Shown one piece after another: positions 8,291 to 15,879 of a DNA stretch of 58,690 nucleotides. Source of the stretch: Acidobacteriota bacterium (GTDB lineage: Bacteria; Acidobacteriota; Thermoanaerobaculia; Thermoanaerobaculales; Thermoanaerobaculaceae); assembly GCA_004298115.1 (NCBI GenBank), contig SCRJ01000191.1, positions 1-58,690 on the forward strand, written 5' to 3'. Numbering within the stretch: position 1 is the first letter of the stretch; each line of letters opens with the position of its first letter. The position numbers and the translations under genes were made by a program. Under the pieces are notes generated by a model, which was not told the DNA's origin, made no database searches, and saw only the letters and a program-made list of their open reading frames with translations.

Positions 8291-8329
8291 GGCGAGGGCG
8301 CCCGCGCCCCGGGCGCTCGCCTTGATTTT
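8291..8329 (+). terminator. Probable Rho-independent terminator after the AlaX gene
   Basis: GGCGAG..CTCGCC arms (8291-8296 / 8316-8321) enclose a GC-rich core and are followed by TTGATTTT. The stem has internal mismatches, hence moderate confidence. Confidence 0.45.
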
Positions 8330-8419
8330 GCCCCGGCTTCCGCTTACCTTGCACGTTCCGACGGGATCGGAGATCGGCCGCGGGCCCTTCCGCCGCCCGG
8401 TCGCCACCAGGGAGACCGC

Positions 8420-9070
8420 ATGGGGCTCGTGAGCCAGCTGATCGACTTCATCCTCCACATCGACGCGCATCTCGACCTCATCATCCAGGACTACGGACTC
8501 GTCACCTACGTGCTGCTCTTCGTGATCGTCTTTTGCGAAACCGGCCTGGTCGTGACGCCGTTTTTACCCGGCGACTCGCTGCTGTTCGCGGTCGGAGCGT
8601 TCGCGGCACGCGGCTCGCTCAGCCTTCCCGTCGCGCTGGCCGTACTCGGTGCCGCGGCTGTGCTCGGCGACACCGCGAACTACTGGATCGGCGCCGTGGT
8701 CGGCCCGAAGGTGTTCCACCGCGAGAACGTGCGCTTCCTCAACCGCAAGCACCTCGAGCGCACCCACCAGTTCTACGAGCGCTACGGGGGCAAGACGATC
8801 GTCATCGCCCGCTTCGTCCCGATCGTGCGGACGTTCGCGCCGTTCGTCGCCGGCATCGGCAAGATGACGTACGGCCACTTCCTCTCCTACAACGTCGTCG
8901 GCGGCGCGGCGTGGGTGCTCGGCTTCGTCATGGCCGGCTTCTGGTTCGGCAACATCCCCGTGGTCAAGCGCAACTTCACGCTCGTGATCTTCGCGATCAT
9001 CGTCGTGTCGGTGCTCCCCGCCGTCATCGAGTTCTTCCGCCAGCGCGCCCGGGCCCGGGCGACCGACTGA
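8420..9070 (+). CDS. DedA family membrane protein (VTT/SNARE-associated domain)
   Basis: 216 residues with an AGGGAGA ribosome-binding site. Several hydrophobic segments (about residues 23-45, 55-80, 145-170, 180-200) and the DedA hallmarks are visible: [19 protein letters not shown] near the N-terminus, and [20 protein letters not shown] in the middle with the conserved Arg residues. DedA proteins act at the inner membrane as lipid or undecaprenyl-phosphate transporters and affect proton motive force and envelope integrity; the substrate here is not assignable. It stands alone, with 190 bases before the cytochrome gene. Confidence 0.93.
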   Translation: MGLVSQLIDFILHIDAHLDLIIQDYGLVTYVLLFVIVFCETGLVVTPFLPGDSLLFAVGAFAARGSLSLPVALAVLGAAAVLGDTANYWIGAVVGPKVFHRENVRFLNRKHLERTHQFYERYGGKTIVIARFVPIVRTFAPFVAGIGKMTYGHFLSYNVVGGAAWVLGFVMAGFWFGNIPVVKRNFTLVIFAIIVVSVLPAVIEFFRQRARARATD

Positions 9071-9179
9071 GGCCAGCCTTCCAAGTCGTGCACGAGAGCG
9101 CCGCCCGGACCGATTCGTGGGCCAGCGCACTCGATCTTGACGCTCGGGGCGGCGCCCCTGGACCGGGGGGGGCGCATCC

Positions 9180-9195
9180 GGTGACCAAGGTCACA
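9180..9195. promoter_or_regulatory. CRP/FNR-family-like operator upstream of the nine-heme cytochrome
   Basis: GGTGA-CCAAGG-TCACA, with a perfect 14-base palindromic core apart from its central AA (GTGACC AA GGTCAC), matches the TGTGA-N6-TCACA pattern of CRP/FNR-type regulators. It lies 66 bases upstream of the cytochrome ATG and is followed by the only AT-rich stretch in this neighbourhood (9196-9230), which contains a second half-site (TGGTCACA at 9219-9226). Confidence 0.55.
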
Positions 9196-9260
9196 CACTA
9201 AATTACAAAATGGCAATATGGTCACATTGTACGACGATGTGAACCGGAAAGGGAGGCGCG

Positions 9261-12200
9261 ATGAGAAGGCATACCGTATTCACCGCAGCTTTGGTCCTGG
9301 CTCTGGGCATGGCCGCGGCGCTGCCGAGTTGGGCGGCCACGACCGGATGGACGATCACGGGCTGGAACAACCTGGGCATGCACTGCATGGACTCCGACTT
9401 CTCCGTGTTTGCGATCCTCCCCCCCTACAACACGATCCAGGCCCAGGTGGTGGACGCATCCGGCAACCTGGTGACCAGCGCTTCTGGAGTGACCGTCACC
9501 TACCAGGCGATCGCCGACCCGACGGGCTCGATCAACACGACGTCCGTCGGCAAGGACAACTTCTGGACGTACGCGGCGTCCCTGTTCGGGCTCGCCAAGC
9601 CCCTCCCTCCCGACGTCGGGCTCACCGGGCTCGCGATGCCGGGGATGATGAACCGGGCGCAGCCGATGACGTTCGACCCGGCCAACAACTGGTTCATCGC
9701 CGAAGGGATCCCGATCACGCCCTACGACGACGCCGGCCGCAAGAACAGCTACCCGATGATGCGCCTGGTCGCCAAGGACAGCGGCGGCAACGTGCTCGCC
9801 ACCACGGACATCGTGTTGCCGATCTCGGACGAGATGGACTGCAAGGCCTGCCACGCCTCCAACAGCGGCGCCGCGGCGCGGCCCAACGCCGGCTGGGTGA
9901 ACGACCCCAACGCGGACCGCGACTACAGGCTCAACGTCCTGCGCCTCCACGACGATAGGCAGGCCGGAAGCGCGAGCTACACCGCCGCGCTGTCGCAGGC
10001 GGGGTACTCCACAAGCGGGCTTTACGATACGGCGACGACCGGCGGCAAGCCGATCCTGTGCGCCGCCTGCCACGGCTCCAACGCCCTCGCCGGCACCGGC
10101 CAGGCGGGGATCCCGCCGCTCACCCAGGCGATCCACGGCTATCACGCCAGCGTCATGGACCCGCTCACGAACATGAGCCTGGACAGCAGCTCGAACCGCT
10201 CGGCCTGCTACCGCTGCCACCCCGGCTCCACGACCAAGTGCCTGCGCGGCGCGATGGGCAGCGCGGTCGCAGCCGACGGTTCGATGGAGATGCAGTGCCA
10301 GAACTGCCACGGCCCGATGCACTCGGTCGGAACCGCCGGACGGCAAGGTTGGCTCGACGAGCCCAACTGCCAGAGCTGCCACACCGGCACGGCCGTCGCC
10401 AACAGCGGCCAGATTCGCTACACCAGCGTGTTCGACGCGTCCGGCCAGCCGCGGGTCCCGGTGGATACGACGTTCGCCACGACCCCGAACACGCCGGCCG
10501 CAGGGTATTCCCTCTACCGCTTCTCCCAGGGGCACGGCGGCCTCGAGTGCGCGGCGTGCCACGGCTCCACGCACGCCGAGTACCCGACCTCGCACGTCAA
10601 CGACAACGTCCAGAGCGTCCAGCTCCAGGGGCACAAAGGGATGTTGGTGGACTGCACCACCTGCCACGGCTCGGCGTCGCTCGCGAGCACGGGCGGTCCT
10701 CACGGCATGCACCCGGTCGGCCAGAGCTGGGTCAGCAGCCACGGCGACGCCGCCGACGGCAACGGCGCGCAGTGCCAGACGTGCCACGGCACCGACTACC
10801 GCGGCACCGTGCTCTCGCGCGCCCAGGGCGACCGCACGATCTCGGCGTACGGCACCAAGCTCTTCTGGAAGGGCTACCAGATCGGCTGCTACACCTGCCA
10901 CAACGGGCCGGGAGGCGGCGACTCAGGAACCGCGAACCCGCCGGCCACGGTTGCCAACGCGGCGGCGGCCACGACCGCCGGGACGCCCGTGACGATCCCA
11001 CTGTCCGCCACCGACCCGCACGGCAACACGTTGACGTTGCGAGTCGTCTCGCAACCGGCCAACGGGACGGCCGGACTGACAGGCACCCAGGCCAAGTACT
11101 ACCCCGATGCCTCGTTCACCGGCACCGACACCTTCACCTTCGCCGCCTGGAACGGCTCCACCGACTCCAACCTCGGCACCGTCACGGTGACCGTGGGCGG
11201 TGGCACGACGTGCACGGTGGCCGCGCAGGCGATCGTTCCCTCCACCGCCACCGTCGGACAGTCCATCACGTTCCAGGGCTCGGCCACCTCGCAGGGCTGC
11301 AGCAACCCCGTGGCCTACGCCTGGACGTTCGGCGACGGCTCCGGCTCTTCGCAGCAGAACCCGACGCACGCCTATGCGGCCGCCAACACCTACAGCTGGA
11401 CGCTGACGGTCACCTCGGGCTCCAGCACCAGCTCCGCGAACGGGACCGTGACCGTGACCACCGCGCCCTCGTGCACGGTCACGGCCAACGCGGTCGTCCC
11501 GACCTCGACCGCGGCGGGCTCGGCGATCCAGTTCCAGGGCTCGGCGACCTCGCAGGGCTGCAGCAACCCGATCGCCTACGCCTGGACGTTCGGCGACGGC
11601 TCCAGCTCCTCGCAGCAAAACCCGACGCACGCGTACGCGACCGCCAACACCTACACCTGGACGCTGACCGTCTCTTCCGGCTCGAGCACCAACTCGACGA
11701 GCGGCACCGTAACCGTCACGGCATCGGCGTGCACCGTCACTGCCGCCGCCGTGGTTCCGTCCTCGGCCACCGTCGGCTCGGCGATCCAGTTCCAGGGATC
11801 GGCGACGACGCAGGGGTGCACCGGCACACCCGCCTACGCGTGGACGTTCGGCGACGGCGCCGGCTCGTCGCAGCAGAACCCGACGCACGCCTACGCCACC
11901 GCCAACACCTACACCTGGCGGCTGACGGCCTCGGTGGGCGGCAGCAGCAACACCGCAACCGGTACCATTACCGTGGCCAGCGCGCCGGCGTGCTCGCTGG
12001 TCATCACCGGGACGGCCCCGACCACCGCCTACGTTGGGCAGTCGGTGTCCTTCCCGCTCACGGTCAAGGCCAGCGGTTGCAGCGGCTCGATCAGCTACCG
12101 CTGGAACTTCGGCGACGGCTCGGACGGGTCGACGGCGGCGCAGCCGACCCACACGTACAGCTCGACCGGGACCTACTCGTGGCAGCTCAGGGCGAGCATC

Positions 12201-12266
12201 GGCTCGACCCTGGCCACCGCCACGGGCAAGATCGGCGTCTACCGTCGAGTGCGGCGCGAGTACTGA
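9261..12266 (+). CDS. Exported nine-heme cytochrome c with Ig-like and PKD domains
   Basis: 1001 residues from ATG 9261 (GGGAGG upstream). Signal peptide 1-26 (ending PSWAA). Residues 27-190 are a conserved heme-free N-terminal domain (NNLGMHCMDSD) seen in other multiheme cytochromes. Nine CxxCH motifs run from residue 194 (CKACH) to 543 (CYTCH): CKACH, CAACH, CYRCH, CQNCH, CQSCH, CAACH, CTTCH, CQTCH, CYTCH. Then come an Ig/cadherin-like domain (about 550-645) and four PKD repeats (about 650-1000) with WTFGDG cores. The cell-surface or periplasmic location and a role in long-range or extracellular electron transfer are inferred. No other cytochrome gene is adjacent. Codon use matches the surroundings. 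Confidence 0.93.
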   Translation: MRRHTVFTAALVLALGMAAALPSWAATTGWTITGWNNLGMHCMDSDFSVFAILPPYNTIQAQVVDASGNLVTSASGVTVTYQAIADPTGSINTTSVGKDNFWTYAASLFGLAKPLPPDVGLTGLAMPGMMNRAQPMTFDPANNWFIAEGIPITPYDDAGRKNSYPMMRLVAKDSGGNVLATTDIVLPISDEMDCKACHASNSGAAARPNAGWVNDPNADRDYRLNVLRLHDDRQAGSASYTAALSQAGYSTSGLYDTATTGGKPILCAACHGSNALAGTGQAGIPPLTQAIHGYHASVMDPLTNMSLDSSSNRSACYRCHPGSTTKCLRGAMGSAVAADGSMEMQCQNCHGPMHSVGTAGRQGWLDEPNCQSCHTGTAVANSGQIRYTSVFDASGQPRVPVDTTFATTPNTPAAGYSLYRFSQGHGGLECAACHGSTHAEYPTSHVNDNVQSVQLQGHKGMLVDCTTCHGSASLASTGGPHGMHPVGQSWVSSHGDAADGNGAQCQTCHGTDYRGTVLSRAQGDRTISAYGTKLFWKGYQIGCYTCHNGPGGGDSGTANPPATVANAAAATTAGTPVTIPLSATDPHGNTLTLRVVSQPANGTAGLTGTQAKYYPDASFTGTDTFTFAAWNGSTDSNLGTVTVTVGGGTTCTVAAQAIVPSTATVGQSITFQGSATSQGCSNPVAYAWTFGDGSGSSQQNPTHAYAAANTYSWTLTVTSGSSTSSANGTVTVTTAPSCTVTANAVVPTSTAAGSAIQFQGSATSQGCSNPIAYAWTFGDGSSSSQQNPTHAYATANTYTWTLTVSSGSSTNSTSGTVTVTASACTVTAAAVVPSSATVGSAIQFQGSATTQGCTGTPAYAWTFGDGAGSSQQNPTHAYATANTYTWRLTASVGGSSNTATGTITVASAPACSLVITGTAPTTAYVGQSVSFPLTVKASGCSGSISYRWNFGDGSDGSTAAQPTHTYSSTGTYSWQLRASIGSTLATATGKIGVYRRVRREY
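11211..12247 (+). repeat. Four tandem PKD-encoding repeats
   Basis: Repeats begin at Cys codons 11211, 11472, 11730 and 11991, giving periods of 261, 258 and 261 bases. The first three are nearly identical over long blocks (TSQGCSNP, AYAWTFGDG, SSQQNPTHAYA), while the fourth is diverged. The first three therefore look like recent duplications or are being homogenised. Confidence 0.9.
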
Positions 12267-12296
12267 TCGTCGCTGGGCGCAAAGGAATCACTTCAA

Positions 12297-12330
12297 GGAG
12301 GCCGGGTGGCCGGTTCGCCACCCGGCCTCC
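12297..12330. terminator. Bidirectional terminator between the cytochrome gene and malQ
   Basis: A perfect 14-base stem (GGAGGCCGGGTGGC) with a six-base loop lies between two convergent genes, flanked by AAG and CTT. It can serve transcripts from both sides. Confidence 0.8.
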
Positions 12331-12346
12331 CCTTCCGTCCGGCAGG

Positions 12347-13843
12347 CTATGCCGACCGCCCGTACACGCGGGCGAGGTCCGCGAGCCGGTCCGCGAGGGC
12401 GCTCCCCAACATCCAGTCGGTGAGCCGGAACCGCCAGTTCCCGTCGGGCGTCGAGGGCGTGTTCATGCGGCAGTCGGCCCCGAGACCGGCGATGTCCTGG
12501 TGCGGCACGACCGCCAGGTCGGCGACGGAGGCCAGCGCGAGGCGGATCATGTCCCAGTGGATCTCGCGGCCGTCCGTCGCGAGGTACCGGCGCACGAACT
12601 CCCTCTCGGCCGGCGAGGCGTCGGCGAGGAACCAGCCCAGCGTCGTGTTGTTGTCGTGGGTGCCGGTGTAGACGACCAGGTTGTTCCGATGCCGGTAGGG
12701 GAGGAACTCGCTGCGCTCGCCCGGGTCGAAGGCGAACTGGAGCACGGCCATCCCCGGCAGCCCTTCGGCGTCGCGCAGCGCAACCACGTCCCCGTCGATC
12801 ACGCCTAGGTCCTCGGCCACGAACGGCAGCGCGCCGAGCGCCGCCCGCAACGCCTGGAAGAGCCTCCGGCCCGGCCCCGGGACCCAGCGCCCGTTGATCG
12901 CCGTCCGCTCCCCCGCCGGCACCTCCCAGAACCCGGCGAAGCCGCGGAAGTGGTCGAGGCGCACCGCGTCGGCCAGGACGAGGGCCGCCCGCACCCTCGC
13001 CACCCACCACGCGTACCCGGAGCTCTCGGCCGCGTCCCACTCGTAGACCGGGTTGCCCCAGAGCTGGCCCGTTGGACTGAAGTAGTCGGGAGGCACGCCC
13101 GCCACCGCCAGCGGCCGGCCGTGCGCGTCGAGCCGGAACAGCCCGCGGTTGGTCCACACCTCCGCGCTGTCTCCGGCGACGTAGATCGGCAGGTCGCCCA
13201 GGATGCGCACGCCGAGCGCGCGCGCACGCTCGCGCAGCGCCCCCCACTGCGAGAAGAAGAGGAACTGAACGAACTCCTCGAACCTGACCGCGCGCTCGTG
13301 CGCAGCCAGCCAGCTCGCGACCGGGCCCGCCCGGCGCAGCGCCAGCTCCTCCGGCCACTCCCACCACGGCAACCCGCCGCTGGCGCGCTTGATCGCCGCG
13401 AACAGCGCCCAGTCGCGCAGCCAGTTGCCGCTCGCGGCCCGAAACGCCTCGAAGCGATCGCCGAGAGCGGCGGGCCGCCCGGCGGCGAAGCGCGCGAACG
13501 CGCGCTCGAGCAGCGCCAGCTTGTACGGGGCGACGCGGCCGAACTCGGCCGCGAAGGGCGAGAACTCCGGCACATCGGCGAGGTCCCCGGCCTGCAGCAG
13601 CCCCTCGGCGCGCAGGGCCTCGGGGCTGACCAGCAGGGGGTTGCCGGCGAACGTCGAGGCCGCGGCGTACGGCGACGCGCCGAGCCCGGCGGGGTGGAGC
13701 GGAAGCACCTGCCACCAGCGCGCGCCGGCACGGGCGAGCCACTCGAGGTAGCCGTGCGCGGCCGGCCCGAGGTCGCCGATCCCGAACCGGCCGGGAAGGC
13801 AGGTCGGGTGGAGGAGCACGCCGCAGGAGCGCGCGAAGGTCAT
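12347..13843 (-). CDS. malQ: 4-alpha-glucanotransferase (amylomaltase, GH77)
   Basis: 498 residues starting ATG 13843. Transfers alpha-1,4-glucan segments between maltodextrins in glycogen/maltose metabolism in the cytoplasm. GH77 features: N-terminal HPTCLPGRFGIGDLG, VLPLHPAG and SPYAAASTFAGNPLL, the nucleophile Asp in VRLDHFRGF, the acid/base Glu in FVAEDLG, and the transition-state Asp in GTHDNNTTLGW. Length is normal for the family. It converges on the cytochrome gene and lies downstream of the solute-binding lipoprotein gene on the same strand (88-base gap). No other glycogen gene is nearby. Confidence 0.96.
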   Translation of the reverse strand: MTFARSCGVLLHPTCLPGRFGIGDLGPAAHGYLEWLARAGARWWQVLPLHPAGLGASPYAAASTFAGNPLLVSPEALRAEGLLQAGDLADVPEFSPFAAEFGRVAPYKLALLERAFARFAAGRPAALGDRFEAFRAASGNWLRDWALFAAIKRASGGLPWWEWPEELALRRAGPVASWLAAHERAVRFEEFVQFLFFSQWGALRERARALGVRILGDLPIYVAGDSAEVWTNRGLFRLDAHGRPLAVAGVPPDYFSPTGQLWGNPVYEWDAAESSGYAWWVARVRAALVLADAVRLDHFRGFAGFWEVPAGERTAINGRWVPGPGRRLFQALRAALGALPFVAEDLGVIDGDVVALRDAEGLPGMAVLQFAFDPGERSEFLPYRHRNNLVVYTGTHDNNTTLGWFLADASPAEREFVRRYLATDGREIHWDMIRLALASVADLAVVPHQDIAGLGADCRMNTPSTPDGNWRFRLTDWMLGSALADRLADLARVYGRSA

Positions 13844-13931
13844 CGCTCGGATCGTCCCGGCCCCATCGTAGCGGACCCCGGCGCCGGCGACGAGACGTCG
13901 AGCGGGAACCCCTCGGTCGGGTCCCGGCGCG

Positions 13932-15476
13932 TCAGGACCGCCAGCGAAACCCCGCGACCCGCAACCAGCCGTCGTACCGCACGGGGACGTCCACTCGCGC
14001 CGTCAACCCGACGAACTCCGACCGCACGGTCAGGGGCAGGATCGGGAGCGCCGCGAGGACCCGCCGCTGGGCGCGCTGGAGCAGAGCGAGCCGGCGACCG
14101 GGCTCGAGCTCACGGTCGGCGGCCTCCAGCAGCGCGTCCGTGTCCGGGTCGGAGGCACCGCTGAAGTTCTCGAGGCCGAGGCCCCGCGCGGCGTCGCGCG
14201 TGTGCACGGAGCTGTCGAGGAACTCCGAGGCGTCGCCCGTGGTGCACGCCCGCCCGTACGTCAGCAGCGGCAGCTCGCCGGCGCGGGCCCGCCGCAGCAG
14301 CTCGCTCAAGGTGTATCGGTTGGGCCGTACGCGGATCCCCAGGCGGCCGAGATCGGCCGCGAGTCCTTGCACGTACGCCGGCGGCAGCGAGCCGTGGGCG
14401 AGCTCGACCTCGAACCCGGCGGCAAAACCCGCGGCCGCAAGCAGGCGGCGCGCTGCGGCCAGGTCGTACGGCGGCGCGAAGACATCCGCGTCGTAGCCGA
14501 ACACGACCGGGTGGACGTACTGCGACGCGACCGCGCCGTTGCCACGGAACACCCGCCCGACGAGACCCGCGCGGTCGATCGCCAGCAGCATGGCCCGCCT
14601 CACCCGGGGGTCCGCGAGCGCCCGGCGGAGCTCGCCGGTCGCCGCCTGCGGTGCGACCACGAGGAGCTGCACCACCAGGCTCGGTTGCGGCTCGACGCGG
14701 AGGCCCTGCCGGCGGTCGACGTCTCCGAGGGCGTCGTCGACCACCCGGGCCGAGACGTCCGCGCCGCCGGCCAGGAACCGGCTGCTGCGCTCCTCCTCGT
14801 TCTCCACGAACGAGAAGACGGCACTGGGAATGTCCGGAGTGCCGGCCCACCCCGGGCGACGCTCGGCGACGATCGAACCGTCGCCGCGCCGCTCCACGAA
14901 CCGGTACGCTCCGGTGCCGACCGGCCGCTCGATCTCGGCCTGCGCCGCTGCGGCGCGCGGCACGATGAACAGAAACGCCAGGCGGTTGACCAGGGTGGGC
15001 GCCGGAGAGGTCGTCTCGAACACGACGGCGGCATCCCCGTCCGCCATGACGCGGCGGACGCCGACGAGCTGATGCTTGATCGCGGATCGGGGATCGCGCA
15101 CCACGCGTTCGAAGCTCGCGACGACATCGGCGCTGGTGAACGGTGTGCCGTCGGAGAAGCGCACGTCGCGGCGGAGGGCGAAGCGGACACGGTCGCCGTC
15201 GAGAACGGACCACGACCGGGCGAGCGCCGGCTCGATCTTCATCTCGGGCGAGAAGCGCACGAGCGCATCGTAGAAGTTGCACAGCAGCGACCAGCCGACG
15301 ATCTCGTTGTGGTGGTGGGGGTCGAGCGTCGCCGGGACGCGGTCGAGCGTCACCCGCACCGGCGTCCGCTCGCCCGCCCCGCAGCCGGCGGCGACGAGTG
15401 CGGCCGACGCCAGCAACGCGCGCGCCCAGCGCCCGCCGCGGTTGCTTCCCGGTCCTCGCCGCCTCGCGCCACCCAT
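13932..15476 (-). CDS. Orphan family-5 solute-binding lipoprotein (peptide/nickel type)
   Basis: 514 residues from ATG 15476, preceded by GAGGGGGC. The signal ends in a lipobox (LVAAGCGAG), so it is predicted to be a membrane-anchored periplasmic lipoprotein. The rest is a bacterial extracellular solute-binding protein family 5 fold (VPATLDPHHHNE, FSDGTPFTSADVVASFERV, QYVHPVVFGYD). Family 5 proteins deliver peptides, nickel or other ligands to ABC permeases, but no permease or ATPase gene is adjacent. It is clearly paralogous to the protein at 45651-47165, with which it shares FRGNGAVASQYVHP and the same C-terminal layout. A -10-like TACAGT lies on this strand at 15514-15519. Confidence 0.88.
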   Translation of the reverse strand: MGGARRRGPGSNRGGRWARALLASAALVAAGCGAGERTPVRVTLDRVPATLDPHHHNEIVGWSLLCNFYDALVRFSPEMKIEPALARSWSVLDGDRVRFALRRDVRFSDGTPFTSADVVASFERVVRDPRSAIKHQLVGVRRVMADGDAAVVFETTSPAPTLVNRLAFLFIVPRAAAAQAEIERPVGTGAYRFVERRGDGSIVAERRPGWAGTPDIPSAVFSFVENEEERSSRFLAGGADVSARVVDDALGDVDRRQGLRVEPQPSLVVQLLVVAPQAATGELRRALADPRVRRAMLLAIDRAGLVGRVFRGNGAVASQYVHPVVFGYDADVFAPPYDLAAARRLLAAAGFAAGFEVELAHGSLPPAYVQGLAADLGRLGIRVRPNRYTLSELLRRARAGELPLLTYGRACTTGDASEFLDSSVHTRDAARGLGLENFSGASDPDTDALLEAADRELEPGRRLALLQRAQRRVLAALPILPLTVRSEFVGLTARVDVPVRYDGWLRVAGFRWRS

Positions 15477-15879
15477 CGGCGCCCCCTCGATTCCCCTCGC
15501 TTCCCCGACGTCCACTGTACGCCAGCCCCCGCCGCAACGCGCATCGCCCCGCACGGGATTCCGGACAAACGTCGCGGCTTCAAACGGAGAACGATTCGCA
15601 ACTCTATGCCTCCACGACCATTCGTTCGATTGAACGCTAATCCACATTTTCGGATACGTGTTCGCGGCGGCCGCTCCACGAACGCGTTGCAGGCTGGCAA
15701 AAAGCTTGCAAGTTGGTGAGAAAACGTCGTGTCCGCACGCCACGAGACGCGGGAAGGAGGAATCGCGGAGGGCAACCACCTCGAGAGCAACATCATCGGC
15801 TTCGTCGGCGATTTCTTGCGGTCAACCAGCGGTGAACCCTTCGAACACTTCTTTTTGGATGAGGGAAAGGAGAGCGTAT
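15477..15879. other. 403-base divergent regulatory region
   Basis: Lies between the solute-binding lipoprotein (-) and the TonB receptor (+). It is less GC-rich than its neighbours (about 15590-15720), contains a sigma-54 consensus match, and has no convincing gene. A GTG-initiated frame from 15729 overlaps the receptor start but has no homology-like content. Confidence 0.6.
15695..15710 (+). promoter_or_regulatory. Sigma-54 (-24/-12) promoter match for the TonB receptor
   Basis: TGGCAAAAAGCTTGCA places GG and GC exactly 12 bases apart, with TGGCA and TTGCA intact, against the consensus TGGCACG-N4-TTGCW. The start of transcription would fall near 15722, giving a leader of about 158 bases. 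No adjacent enhancer-binding-protein gene was found. Confidence 0.5.

Noticed and set aside
9222-10901. 559-codon antisense frame over the cytochrome gene
   Set aside because: The cytochrome on the other strand has nine heme motifs, a signal peptide and a ribosome-binding site; the antisense frame has none.
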